From Rotaria sp. Silwood1 (taxonomy: Eukaryota > Rotifera > Eurotatoria > Philodinida > Philodinidae): 64,000 nt of DNA. Numbering within the stretch: the stretch's first letter is position 1; every line of letters begins with the position of its first letter. The stretch lies in NCBI GenBank assembly GCA_905250075.1, contig CAJNOP010000026.1:1797098-1861097 (forward strand), given 5' to 3'. A program made the translations under genes and the position numbers. Positions 26,601-39,385 of this stretch are shown piece after piece. The notes beneath the pieces are model-generated. The model did not search any database. It was not told the origin of the DNA and saw only the letters and a program-made list of their open reading frames with translations.

Positions 26601-29600
26601 TTGACATTATCTTGTGTCACAAAAAAACTAGATAGGTGTATTAATATGTCAATAAACCTGCATATATATATAAAAGAAAAAAAAAAGATCATAGATACTT
26701 AAAAGAGGTGTTTTGAGAAAACGTTACTTTGATTATATCTGTGATCTTATTAACATTCAGAGCTTTTCGAAATGAAGAAATTAATCTAATTATATGTTCA
26801 TACTCAGCTATTTAATTTCTATCAAACTATAAATAAAAAGATAAAAAGTGAAATTTATACGAATTTTGTATTATGCATATGTTAAAATAGAAATAAATTA
26901 ATGTAAAAATTAAAACAAAAACTTATATAAGAATGTGTTCCAAGCATTCCATCGCTTTTCCATGAAGACTATTTCTATTCGATCAATCATGATTGGCATT
27001 TAACTCGACTTTATCACATGAGTGTAGAATCGGATCAAGTGAATTTCGAAGTAAATCTCTTTCATCAAAGTTCTCAGCTATGCTTTACTGATAGAGTTAC
27101 ATACCTAAAACTCAATAAGCAAAGACGAAAAAACTAAATCAAAACAGACTTATTCATTATTCATCATGATTGATCGAAGACACAATAGCATTAAGTGAAA
27201 AATGATTTTTCAAAATATTTAGTATTGTGATAATTTCTATTTATTAAGTTGATGAAATCGATGGATATTCTACAATGAAACAATCTTCACCATCAGATTC
27301 TATATCATCATTATATAATGAATATGAAGAATTATTACTTAAACAAATTCTTATTCAATTTTATGTTGATCAAGAATGGTTTCCAATAATATTAAATATA
27401 TGTCGAACATTACCAAAAATAGTTCGTGTAACATCTATAAATAATGATTCAACACCAAATAATGATATAAGACGTAATGTTAAATTTAAAAAATTACCTG
27501 GTGGTCTTAAAACTGAAACAGAAATAATAAATGGTTGTGTATTTACAAAAAATGTTATACATCGTAGTATGCCATCTAAAATTGATCAACCACGTGTTTT
27601 ATTACTTAAATCCCAAATTGAATATCAACGTAGTGATGATCATCGTTTAACAACACTTGAACCTGTACTTAATCAAGAACAACATTATCTTTATTCATGT
27701 GTTGATAAAATTAATTCACATTTTAAACCTGATATACTTGTTGTTGAAAAAACTGTAAGCAGGTAAAAAATTTGCAAAAAGAATTTTATTTTTTTTTTAA
27801 TTTAAAAATTTAAATTTTTTTTTTATTTGTAGATTAGCACAAGATTTTATTATATCAAATGGTCTTGTATTAATATATAATGTAAAAGAAAGTATAATGC
27901 AACGTTTATCAAAATGTTTATGTACAACAATAATGACATCAATTGATAGTCGTTTGCCATCAAATATTCAAACACCATTAGGTCATTGTGAATATTTTCA
28001 AATAAAAGAATATGAATTAAATAATAGTTATAAAAAACGTTTAATGTTTTTTGCTGGTTGTCCACCTGAATATGGTTGTACTGTATTAATACGTGGTGGT
28101 ACATTACAACAATTAAAAGTTGTTAAATCTATTATGCGTTTATTTTTACTTATAACATATAGTACACAATTAGAACAAGCATATTTAAATGATTGTTATG
28201 GACAAATAACGAATAATTATAATGATTATTTATTATTAATAAAACAATTTGATTTAGAACAATATATTGATAAAATTGTAACAAATAAACAATCAATTAT
28301 TGATTTAATAACAAATGGTCTTCTTTTATCAACATCACCATATGTTAAATATAATATTCCATATATTTTAAAATGTACAAATCAACAATATGTACCTAGT
28401 GAATTACTTTATCAAAATATATATAATAATAAATATCAACAAAAACGAGAAAATAATAATAATTCAATTGATGAAGATAAACAAATAAAAGATACAAATA
28501 CATATAGTTGGTTTTATAATTCACCATATAATAATGAAATTATTCATGTTCATGATAAACATAAATTTATTAAAGATAATACTATTTTACCTGGTATTGA
28601 TCAAAATTCAAAAGTAAATAATTAGAATAGTTTTTCACGATATCAAAAATAAAGTGGAAATTCTCATTCTATTCCAGAGATCATCAGAGGAGACTTTTAA
28701 TGTTCTATTCTCAGGACCAGACAAGGCACATAAACGAATGAGGAAACTTCTTCAAATATCAAATCGATTTTCGACTAAGACGATGCTTGTTTGATGAATA
28801 ATAGAAAAGTCTTGAATAGTTTGTTTTTCTGAACTTCTATCCTTTAGATATCGAAAATTTACTGGATTTTTAACGAAAAGTGTGGTCCATTCTAAACTTT
28901 TTTTTTTATTATTCATCAAATGAACATCGTCTTAGCACCAAATCGATTTCACACTTGGATAAATTCCTTCATGAGCTTGACTATACAATGAATTGATAAT
29001 CCAAATCGAATTATCTGTGTCATGTGTAGACCTCAAGATGTGCCCATGGACATGTACTTGAATTCTTGCATGACTTGATGTCCTGAACTAGTGAACATCA
29101 TACGAATGTGAACACTTGGAATCATCAACTAGAACAAAATAATAAAAGTTGTTCTGCTGGAAGAAGTAAGAATGCTTCTTGGCATAGAGGATGTTTGAAG
29201 CTCAGTATTTATGCAGATTCCCTTTTTTATCTGTCTGTTCCAGTCTTTGTTATTTAAATCGTGAGTTTTTATTAAGATTTGAACCATTTTGAAAATAAAA
29301 CTGAAAAGCATGTATAACATTTAGTTAAAAGTAGTTTCACATATTACAGATGCTTCTAGTGTTTGAAGTTCGTCCTGTTTTTCACATCGAATTTCGTTTG
29401 TGATCGCGCTTACGCACGTTTGAGCAAAAATTCAAGTACATGAATAAGAATGTTCAGCGATGGGATAAAAGATTCAAGCATCTGAGCTTGTCAAGACGTT
29501 TCCAGTCTTACCTGAAGATGTATTCATATCATATGATTGTTCTACTTAGGATACTCAAGCATTTCATAAGCATCAATAAGAGGTTCGATTATTTATATCA

Positions 29601-32600
29601 TTAATTGACCTGATCTAGGTTAAAATTCTATTATCTAAAAATTATATTTTTTTCTGTTCTTTAAATTATCTATTCCTTCTATCGAATAATCAAGCATAAC
29701 TTTCCTGATAATTCTTGTTTACAATTAATCTATGATGACACTTGAATGATTGCCCTATTATCAAACTATTCGAATATCTCAAACGTTCATAATCATGTCC
29801 TCTTACTTTTCGAGAAGTTACTGATATTTCAATATTCAATAATAATATTTCTTTGTATATTCAGGCTGTATATGCTCATTATCGAGCATCAGGTGGTCGA
29901 TGTCAGTTTCGTCGTCGTCGTTGGTATGATTGGTTAACTCTATATCAACAACAACAACCTCGTGATCAACCATTAGAAACAATATTTGCACCATATCTTG
30001 ATTTACGTCTTCATTTACAAATTGCAATATTATATAGTGCACATTGTACTGTTCAAAATAAATTACTTAATTGTCGACAACCTGAAATTCTTGAAATGCC
30101 AGCATATTCAATTCAAGATACAACATTAGGTTCATTTCTAGAACAACATTGTTTTTCAACAAATGATGCACCATGTAAAACATGTCAACAACCATTACAA
30201 GATCATGTTCGACAGTAAGTTTTTTTTTATTAGAATAAATTTTATTAATAATTTATTTATTTAAGAATTGTACATGGTGAAATGAAATTAGTTATTCGTA
30301 TTAAACATGTTGATAAAACAACATCAAATTTACAAAAACTTTCAAAATCAAATGGTATTTATATGTGGAGTTATTGTGAACATTGTCGAGAAGTATGTGA
30401 AAATTTTTATTTAAAAAGTCTTAAATATACTATAGAATACAAAAGTAATATCACAAAATATTGATACTTAGTTCTTTTCGATAGAAGGTTGTTGTAAAGG
30501 AAATTTTTCTTACAAATAAATAGAACTTTTTCTTTTCTTTCGAATTATTTATAGGATGAATCAAAAATCATTCTGAAGTGTTTGATTGTGAAAAACTTTT
30601 GATAGAAACATGATAGAAAGTTACATGTTGTTATCAAAAAAACTATCGAGTGACTATTAACTGTTTTGTATGATTTATTTTGATAATACGTTTATAAAGA
30701 ACAAGTACCCATAGAAATAATGTATTCAGTTTTTGTAAGATTCAGCGAAACAGTTTGATATGTTAACTCGCATATCTATCTCAATAAAACACGTTTCGGA
30801 ATGCGCATTTTTGAAATCAATTGATAGAAAAGATATTCTGAAATCTGTTTATTCAAGGATATACTGACTACTATTTTACATTGTTTTGCTAAATCTTATG
30901 AAAACTGCAGATTTCTTTTAAGAATATTTCTCTTTTCTATTGCATCGTTTCGTTAAGAATGTAACATAAAAATTTATTATAAACAGTTCGAAAGAGAAAA
31001 AAAAAATTAATGATCAACATTTTGTGTATTTACTTTTATATTGAATATTTATATAAAAAAAGAATTAATAATGAAAAATTGAATTTATATAGTCATCAGC
31101 AAAACGTTTAATGTCAGCTGATACATGGTCATTATCATTTACAAAATTTCTTGAATTATTATTTCATCTTGAATCATTTTCTGTATCATCAACACGTCCA
31201 TGTCAACATCATTTATTTCGTGATCATTATCATTATTTTCATTCTCAACAATTTATAGCATCATTTCGTTTATTTAAAATAAAATTAAAAGAATTTTATT
31301 TACCAAAATCAAATCTAATACTTAAACCATTTGTTTATGAACGTGATTATTATATTGAATTAACAAAAAGTTTATCTGTTAATGGTTATAATATATTTTC
31401 AACAATAGTTGAACGTTTAATTGAATTTAAAAATTTAACTTTAATACCTGATTCTTTTATATCAAAAATTGATCAATATTTAGCACAAGAAAGATTAGAA
31501 CAACAAACATTTCGTTCATTAATGGATGAAATTCAATTAAAAATGACTGCTGGAAATGGTGGTGAACAAAAACGACAATTAGGTAAAAGAATAAGAAAGT
31601 CAATTTTAAAGTAACTTTATATATGCTTCAAAAATGAAATCTAAGTTATTGATAATTTTTCTTTTAGAAATATCATGCGATTAGCTGAATGCAGTCGAGA
31701 TATGAATCTCTAAAAAATGTCAACGTGAAGTTTTCGATTGAGTTGTTATTTCCTTATTATTTTTTTGTACTTATTTAGAATTACTCTTTAACTGTATAAT
31801 AATCCTTAGATGATAAGTGAGACTAGCGATTATTGATCTCCATTCGTGACTTATTGTAACGATGTAGCTAGAAAAAAATTATAAGAAGCAGAGAGAGTTT
31901 GACCCTCTGACCATATCTTTAGGGATCATCTGATGACACTTTTAGATGAAGTTTGAGTTCTCTTTTCAAAAGAACTCAAACATTAGTAGAGGGAAAGATT
32001 GAGCAAAAAATTTTCTCTCATTTCATTAATCGCTCTTGAGTCGGAACTATATGCATTTGAATAGTAGTTTTTAACACAAAATCGCTGTCCCTTCTCAAGA
32101 ACACTAGAAAAACTTATTTTTCGCATGTTGACTTGAAATTTCTTCGACAGACAGACTTTAACAAGAATATTCTATTATGAAAATTTCAGATCTTTTTGTT
32201 GTTCCGATTTGGAGTTAAGAATATTGTCTCATCTGGTATATATGGCAATGTAAAAGACATGCTTTTACTGTCATCCTATCTTAGGATTGTGACAATGGAA
32301 AGATCGGAAACTTTTACAATGGAATTATCTCGTTAAGATTAGTCTCAAGTCGAAATTCGAAGATTGTGAGCTCTACAACAATAAACGAACGATTCAAACT
32401 TGTCTCAAAGTATTTATAGTTCACTAGGATTCCTTCTTGAGCTATTCTCTCATCTTCGCCCGACTAGACCATACTCAAAATTCATTGAAAATAAATTAAG
32501 AAAATTTCAGAGAAAAAGTTCCTTTTATTTATGTTTTCATTTATAGAAATTGATTTATCTTTAGATGCATCTAGTTATGTTATTATTGATGATCAAATAG

Positions 32601-34195
32601 TTGAAGCAAAAAAATTCATAACAAAAATTGTTCATAATTGGAATACAACACTTAATGAACTTGTACAAATAATAAAAAAATATGAAAAACAACAACGTGA
32701 AGCATCAAAAAAAGTATCCATTAAAGCACTTCCATCAGGTGAATCGACTAATGAAACAATAAATTCTATTCAAAATGAATCCGATATAACAAGTATAGCT
32801 GAGTCATTATCTATATCCTCAACACAACAATCAACAATAGTTGATAATGATGAAAATAATATTGAAAATGGTCCAAAAATCATATCATCCAATGATGATG
32901 AACCATCTAAACGTAGTGGTGTATTGAAATTTTTTTCAACATTTTTAGCAACTTCAGAAACTGATTTTATGCCATTAAAATCTCCATTTAATGATGATGA
33001 ACATTTACAATTATCTGGTAAATATACTGTTAATCATCGTGAATTAAGTTCAATAATTGCGCATGCATTATCAATGTCTGAATATGAACAACGTTTAAAT
33101 GAAGAAATTTTATTAATAAATGAAACAAATCAAGAACAAAAATCTAATGATATACAACAACAAAATGATGATAATGATAATAATAGTTTATTAGAGGATC
33201 ATCAACATATTGAATTACATTTTCATGATTCATCAACAAAATTTGTCGTTAAAATTTTTTATGCAGCTAAATTTCATTTATTACGTCAAATTATATTTTC
33301 AAATAATGATCAAACATCATATATACGTTCATTATCACATTGTAAAAAATGGCAACCACGTGGTGGAAAATCAAAATCTGAATTTTGGCAAACAAATGAT
33401 GATTATTTTGTATTAAAAGATCTTAATCAAAAAGAATCATCATCATTTTCAACATTTGCACCATCATATATTGATTATATGACAGATTCAATAAAATATA
33501 ATCATCCAACAACATTAACAAAAATTCTTGGTATTTATCATATACAATATCGTCATAATTCAACAGGAGAAAATTTTAAACGTGATATATTAGTTTTAGA
33601 AAATTTATTAAATAATCAAAATTCAACAATACCACCAATTATATATGATTTAAAAGGTTCAATGAGAAATCGTTTAGTTGTTGTTGATGATACACAAACA
33701 AATGCTGTTTTATTAGATGAAAATTTTTTAACACAAACACAAGAAAATCCATTTTATGTACGTTTACATACAAAATGGACATTAATGAAAGCATTATATA
33801 CTGATACACAATTTTTAGCTAAACATGGTATTGTTGATTATTCATTATTACTTTCATGTCATAATAATAATAATAATAATAATGCTAATACTAATACTAA
33901 TAATGATGACGAACAACAATCAATTGTTTTTGTTGGTATTATTGATTATATAAGAACATATACATGGGATAAAAAAATTGAAACAATTGTTAAATCAATG
34001 AGTAGTGTAGGACAATCACCGACAGTTATATCGCCTGAACATTATAGAACAAGATTTTTACGTCGAATGGATCAATATTTTCCTGTTGTACCTGATGAAT
34101 GGCATGCATATGAAAAAAAATATTTAGATATATCAGCATTTCCAACTGAAACTATGACAGCTAATTTAACTAATAATGATTTACCAAATCAATAG
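23639..34195 (+). CDS. PIKFYVE: PIKfyve/Fab1: phosphatidylinositol-3-phosphate 5-kinase
   Basis: Makes PI(3,5)P2 from PI3P on endosomes and lysosomes. Eleven exons (23639-23774, 23844-23900, 23992-24704, 25453-25543, 25602-25772, 27249-27762, 27833-28613, 29865-30214, 30266-30392, 31093-31582, 32547-34195) sum to 5079 bp, 1692 residues, shorter than the roughly 2100 of vertebrates. Domains in order: FYVE finger (about 45-100; WMPD, RRRHHCR and RLCSYC present, the PI3P-binding set); DEP (about 215-302); Cpn60/TCP1-like (about 405-650); CHK-type cysteine region (about 840-1040); and a C-terminal PIP-kinase domain (about 1370-1670) with GGKS loop, FVLK lysine, YDLKGS, DYSLLL and GIIDYIRTYTWDKK. 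All catalytic signatures look intact. Introns 5, 7, 9 and 10 are 0.7-1.5 kb and some hold inverted-repeat elements. The exon 10/11 junction is the least certain. Confidence 0.95.
26172..26650. repeat. Foldback/MITE-like inverted repeat in PIKfyve intron 5
   Basis: A left arm at about 26172-26247 is complementary, with scattered mismatches and small gaps, to a right arm at about 26574-26650. Shared landmarks are ctatctagttttg..gataag..cttatct on the left and their reverse complement on the right. Arms are about 75 bp with a 325-bp interior. The layout fits a non-autonomous DNA transposon. No target-site duplication was confirmed. Confidence 0.6.
28741..28970. repeat. Foldback inverted repeat in PIKfyve intron 7
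   Basis: Left arm about 28741-28810 and right arm about 28897-28970 are reverse complements with few differences; the core ctaagacgatg..tttgatgaataata is almost identical in both. The predicted RNA hairpin would have a roughly 70-bp stem and an 85-nt loop. Confidence 0.65.
31951..31981. repeat. Perfect 11-bp short-loop hairpin in PIKfyve intron 10
   Basis: gtttgagttct (31951-31961) pairs exactly with agaactcaaac (31971-31981) across a 9-nt loop. There is no long T-run that would make it a terminator. Its function is unknown. Confidence 0.6.
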
Positions 34196-34328
34196 GTTGC
34201 GATTTTTAAGTTTTATTTATTTTTTTTTGTGTTCGTCTTAATAATTTTCTTTTACTTATTTTATTATTAAATTTGATGTAAAAAAAAGAAGAACAAAGCA
34301 TTGATTGTTATATAAATAAATAATAAAT

Positions 34329-34342
34329 ACATATTTTTTTAG
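34329..34342 (+). promoter_or_regulatory. Splice-acceptor-like site abutting the TRBP-like start codon
   Basis: A T-rich tract ending in AG (acatattttttttag) is followed immediately by the ATG at 34343. Nothing upstream in the 147-bp gap from the PIKfyve stop looks like a cis donor exon, so trans-splicing of a spliced leader is the simplest reading. Confidence 0.5.
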
Positions 34343-36818
34343 ATGAATTTACCTGATACATTATTGAGTTCATTATCAATAAAATCTGATAATAATGAAT
34401 CCTCTATACCATTATTATCAACACAGACACAATCGATTAGTAATGTTGCTATTATACATGATAAGCCTATAACTGATTTAGCTTTAAAAACACCAATTAG
34501 TTTTTTACAAGAAATCTGTTTTCGTATTCATGCCACGCCAACTTATAGTCTATGTCCGAGTGAAGCACAGTGTACATCAAATGAACCAGCATTTCTCTAT
34601 CGAGTTGTTGTTGATGATATGATTGCCTTTGGTAAAGGTAAATCTATTAAGTTTAATATTTGAAAAAAAATCATACTTTCAATACAAATGATTTTCGTTT
34701 CTAGGTTCAAGTAAAAAACGTGCTAAACATAAAGCTGCATTGTGTATGATTGAACAATGTTATGCTAAATTAAAATTATCTGATAGTCCATTAGTTAAAA
34801 CTATTGAACAATATTTGTAAGTAAAAAGAAAAAGCATTTGTTTTTAATTTAAAATATTTCTTTATTTAAATCATATTATATAGTGTATTAAAGCCATTGC
34901 AAACTAGTAATACAAGTGATGATCCAATGAATAATGGTGAAAAAAGTAATCCAATAGGTAAACTTCAAGAATTAACACAAAAAAATTGGATTCGACCGCC
35001 TGAATATGAATTTTTCGATCAAGAAAATGCTTCTGTACCTAATTCTAAAACATATTCATGTCAAGCTAAAGTTGCAGCGTATACAGCTGAAGGTTAATTG
35101 ACTGATTGATAAGAAATTTTTTCATGATTTATTAATTTTATTATATAGGTAATGGTCTATCAAAAAAGATAGCCAAACGTCAAGCAGCTACAAATTTACT
35201 TAATTTATTAGAAAATCTTGGACCTGAAGAAAAGAAAGCTTTACTTAATCGTACTGAAGAACAGGTTAATATTGTTTATTTGAATAATAATTCCACTGAA
35301 AATTCAATCTTTTCAAAATATAAGATATATTCCGATAGCACAAAATAACATTGATAGACATATTTTGTTTTTTGTCTATATGTATTCTAATTCATAGAAT
35401 GATTTGGATTATTCACAATCTCATCCGAAATATCGTCGATCACGACGTAAAGCTAATGATTCAAGTGTAAGTTTCGATATACAGAGAGTAGACCATAAAT
35501 AACTAAATAATAAAAAAGGCACAAAATATCTGTGGTGCATTTATCTTAATGAAGATGGTTTTTTTCTTTTTTTAACCACAGAGTACTCTTCAAAGTTTTT
35601 GTTTACAAGAAAATCATTAATGGATAGTATTTTGAACTACTCACCCAAAGTATTCTCCCTGTAATCTCAACTGTTCTCAAGGCTACACTTTTGAAATTTT
35701 TAACATATGTACTATTTTAGAAATGTAGGCTAACGAGACTAGTCCGATCTTGATTGCTAGAGTTAAAGACAAATCATGATGTGCCATAGTTCTGCTCACT
35801 GTCAGCTCTATAGGATTAAAAAAGAAAGAAGCGTATGATTTGATCAATCTATTATTATGTCGAATATTCGCAACGTTTGAACGCTAGGTTGAGACTCGAT
35901 AAAATTTACGACGCCAATAGCCGTATTAAAGGATTTCATAACGTTAGGTTCGCCGAGTCATAAGCTTCTTTTTCCTTGTTTGAATTATAAGACACACAAC
36001 AAGAACTGCTGTCATAAACTATACTTCCTCTTCAAATCAAGCAAACAAAACATGTCCGCTCTCATTGACCAACATATATAAGATAGTATTTACACTAAAA
36101 GCTTCACATGCCTTGTCCAGTCAATCAGTGTTTGTTCTATACAGTATCTATTTGACAGTTTTCTTATGAATTAAAGCTTTGACGAGTCTTCTATCACTGA
36201 GAAAAACATTAGTCCAATTGACTAAAGCAGATGGAGGACATTAAACTTTTTTAATATCTAGTTATTTATGACCTACCTTGTATATATTTATTTCTTGGTG
36301 ATTTTTCCTCAAAAACTCCATTATAGTTACTCGATACAAATGGTATACGCGGTACTGGAGTAGCTCGATCGAATCGTTTATATGATAAAAATTCATTTCA
36401 TATAATGAAAAATAGTGATTTACCTTATATAAAACAATTACTTTCTGATGATTATCATCAAGAATTATCGCAATCATATGAAACATTTCAATGTCTTGCA
36501 CAAGAACAAAATTTTACATATGAATTTATTCAATTACCAACGATAAATGCAGGTTAAATTATCTTTTACTTGTGTTTTTTTTTAAATTAATAATGCAATT
36601 GATGTTTTTTTATGCTTAAAGGATCTATTGAATTATTACTTGAAGTTCGTCTTTTGCCTGTATCTGTCTTCCATGGTTATGGTGAAACATTTGATTTAGC
36701 TCGACAACATGCTGCTAATTTAGCATTAAAATATATTCGGTGTCTTTCTAAACAATATCAACAACAACACGCATCATCTGTAATCACGAATACATCATTA
36801 ATACAACCGACTGCATAG
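34343..36818 (+). CDS. TRBP/PACT/Loquacious-type dsRNA-binding protein (Dicer partner)
   Basis: Double-stranded-RNA-binding protein of the family that assists Dicer and Argonaute loading. Seven exons (34343-34637, 34705-34816, 34884-35092, 35149-35264, 35398-35466, 36327-36552, 36622-36818) sum to 1224 bp, 407 residues. dsRBD1 (about 49-125) starts TPISFLQE and ends GSSKKRAKHKAA; dsRBD2 (about 155-235) starts NPIGKLQEL and ends GLSKKIAKRQAA, both with the Lys-rich RNA-binding end. A diverged third dsRBD (about 290-385) lacks the KKxAK signature and probably mediates protein contact, as the third domain of TRBP does with Dicer. The domain order fits TARBP2/PRKRA/Loqs rather than Staufen. It follows PIKfyve by 147 bp on the same strand. 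Intron 5 is 860 bp. Confidence 0.9.
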
Positions 36819-36978
36819 AAAAACAAAAAAAGCTGATTTGTTGTTTTAAAAATCAGATTGAAAAGCGAAAAGCAAATGTCTTACTTCTAGTCATCATTTT
36901 CGAATGTAAATATCGAACTGTGATATTTGTTTCTGTTTTGCACCAAGAAGAAAAAAGAGAAAATACAGCATTTAAACA

Positions 36979-38004
36979 TCAAACAATTTGACCACGAATT
37001 GTTCGTTTAATAGTAACAAATGGTTTCGTATACATATAACCAATAGTTGTATGTTTTGATTTTTGATTAACTGGTATATTAACATGAAATATTCTCGAAA
37101 TATTTAAATAAGTATCAATAATATCATTACGATCACGTACTGGAAAAATAATTGTTACGGAGTATGTTGTTGCATCTAAATTATTAGTATAATTAAGCGT
37201 ATTATTTAAATCAGATTCATTGATTTGTATTCCAACATCTTTTTGCCCATAACGACGTCCACGATATTGATAAAATGGAACAGAATAAAATTCATGACGA
37301 CCAAGTATAGTTGTATCTATCTGGCGTAGATATCTATGACGATGTAGTAAATGAGATACACGATGTCGTATCGTACCACCGGCTGTCATTACTGATGATG
37401 CATCATCATCTTCTGTCATAGATGATGCCATTGATAAACATCGATTTGTATCTTGTACAGCTCTTCTAGTTCCAAATTTTATTGAATGATCTAATAAATA
37501 ATCACTACTTCTAGCACGTGCTAAACCATATTCATTATGATTTTTTTTAATTGATGATAAATCATCGCAACTATTTCGACGTGGACGATCCATTCCATCC
37601 CATTGAATACATACATCACGTACAAGTATTGGTGGTTCACGTTCATGTGTTGCACCTTGTTGATAAATAATCATTTTACACATTAATGGTAAACGTGTTG
37701 ATGAACCAAGTATATCAAATGTAATCATTTCAGCCATATCAAAATTTTTTTTATCTGTACCAATTGATGGTACTTCCATTTCTTCATCAAATAAAGTTCT
37801 TTCATAATAATCATCTTGTTTCATTGATGAATAGCCATCTGTATAAAAAACTTGTCCAAATGTTGGCACAAGAAATTTACTTGTATTTGATATAAATGGT
37901 ATTGCCTTTAGTGTTGGTGGTGGTGGAGAAGTTTGTCGTTGAAGAAGTTGTTCATCACGTTTCACAAGAGTATATAAATCAATGGAATCACCATTTACTT
38001 CCAT
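36979..38004 (-). CDS. Intronless hypothetical protein, 341 aa
   Basis: A single open frame from ATG (38004) to a stop at 36979, convergent with the TRBP-like gene (160 bp between stops). The sequence is polar, with a Pro run (SPPPPTL) near residue 27, a hydrophobic stretch ITFDILGSSTRLPLMCKMII, an Arg-rich central part and a C-terminal half of alternating beta-like segments (YSVTIIFPVRD, TTIGYMYTKPFVTIKR). There is no signal peptide or clear membrane helix. I do not recognise a family. Length and codon use resemble neighbouring genes, so it is likely real. Confidence 0.7.
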   Translation of the reverse strand: MEVNGDSIDLYTLVKRDEQLLQRQTSPPPPTLKAIPFISNTSKFLVPTFGQVFYTDGYSSMKQDDYYERTLFDEEMEVPSIGTDKKNFDMAEMITFDILGSSTRLPLMCKMIIYQQGATHEREPPILVRDVCIQWDGMDRPRRNSCDDLSSIKKNHNEYGLARARSSDYLLDHSIKFGTRRAVQDTNRCLSMASSMTEDDDASSVMTAGGTIRHRVSHLLHRHRYLRQIDTTILGRHEFYSVPFYQYRGRRYGQKDVGIQINESDLNNTLNYTNNLDATTYSVTIIFPVRDRNDIIDTYLNISRIFHVNIPVNQKSKHTTIGYMYTKPFVTIKRTIRGQIV

Positions 38005-38679
38005 TAAATTTTCTTTTTCACAATAAATTATGACGAAGCAAAATACAATCTAAAGAAAAATAACACAATAAAGCAATATATCCGATTAAATAGGCTTTTT
38101 GTAGTTTTGAAGAAAAAACCGCATTCCTGCTCGTCTCGTCCTTTTTGCTGTCGAGTGTGATATTCAAAAAAAAAAAATGATAACTCAGAAGAGAAGAGAA
38201 AAAGAATGAATAAAGGTCTATATACAGACGTGTTCTCTTCTCAAATCTCCTGACATTCGTTTCGTTTTTTCTTGTTACACACATACACTTGTCTATTGAC
38301 ATAGACACTGATATATATATATATTTGTCTTATCTCATTCTTGTATAAAGTGTTCAACCATGATTCGAACTTTTCAAAAAAGAAAATGACAAAAAGAAAT
38401 ACGAAAAAAAGAGAAAAAAACAAGATACTTGTTTTTATGTATTCATAGATTAAATTTTATTCAAATAGAAATCATAAAAAACATAAGAAGTATGTTGATA
38501 AATGATTATTTCTTTTGTTCGATTGGTTAATGAACATAGTTGATATACACTTGACTATTACGATACTGATATGATTTATTCGTCTTGCATATTTATGCTG
38601 ATCCACCCACCTTACTTAATCACCAATTCTCTATGTTTGCTATATGTAAATTGACCATGTAAAAAGAGCTTTTTGTTTG

Positions 38680-38712
<33 letters not shown>

Positions 38713-39385
38713 CCTTAACCTTTTTGTTGTACATCATTTCAATGTAGGTACAAGGAGAAACTATGTCAGCTACATTTGTAGTTTAGTATATATTAAAAAA
38801 TTTAATACTATGTCTGCATGAGACAGAACAACATTTACTTGATGAATTCAAATATTAATATTTTAAGCTTATGATCATGTTTCGAAGGTAAATTCAATGT
38901 TTGTTGATCTACTATCGATTGCTCTTTATTCAATACTTTATGATAAAGAAGAATATAACGTAAATGCAAATATACGAAAAAAAAAGAAAGAAAATTAATG
39001 ATTTTTTTTGTTGCTTGCTGTTATTGTCTAATTCATAAAAGATTATTAGGAAACAATGATTTATGAATTCTTTATAATCTCATTGAGAATTACCTATTTT
39101 ATATAATATATAACGAGAAATTACAAAAGCATATGTGATTTATTGCTGTTGTTATCTATTTTCTATTTATTTATTGTTGTGAGATTGATCAATGATAAGT
39201 GTGAATATTCTTTTTTGTTGTTTATTTGATATAGAGATAGAAACGTAGATCACTCAGATTGCTCATAACCTTTCTATCGAATGTATTCATAAAGTTTGTT
39301 TCACATCCAGTAATCTTCTACGCACATCGATATTATAAATAGTTAATTGAATATTTCAGAATATTAATTATTAACATAAGTTTTC
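38005..39385. other. Intergenic between divergent hypotheticals, with a TA microsatellite
   Basis: About 1.4 kb with no convincing gene. A (TA)n run of about 24 nt lies at 38680-38704. Short frames near 38018-38423 are low complexity and unlikely to be coding. Confidence 0.5.
38680..38704. repeat. TA dinucleotide microsatellite
   Basis: An uninterrupted run of about 12 TA units in the intergenic region between two divergent hypothetical genes. Confidence 0.85.

Noticed and set aside
31583..32546. Possible extra PIKfyve exon near 31670-31710
   Set aside because: It reads into a stop and is not needed; joining 31582 to 32547 keeps the frame and the total is divisible by three.
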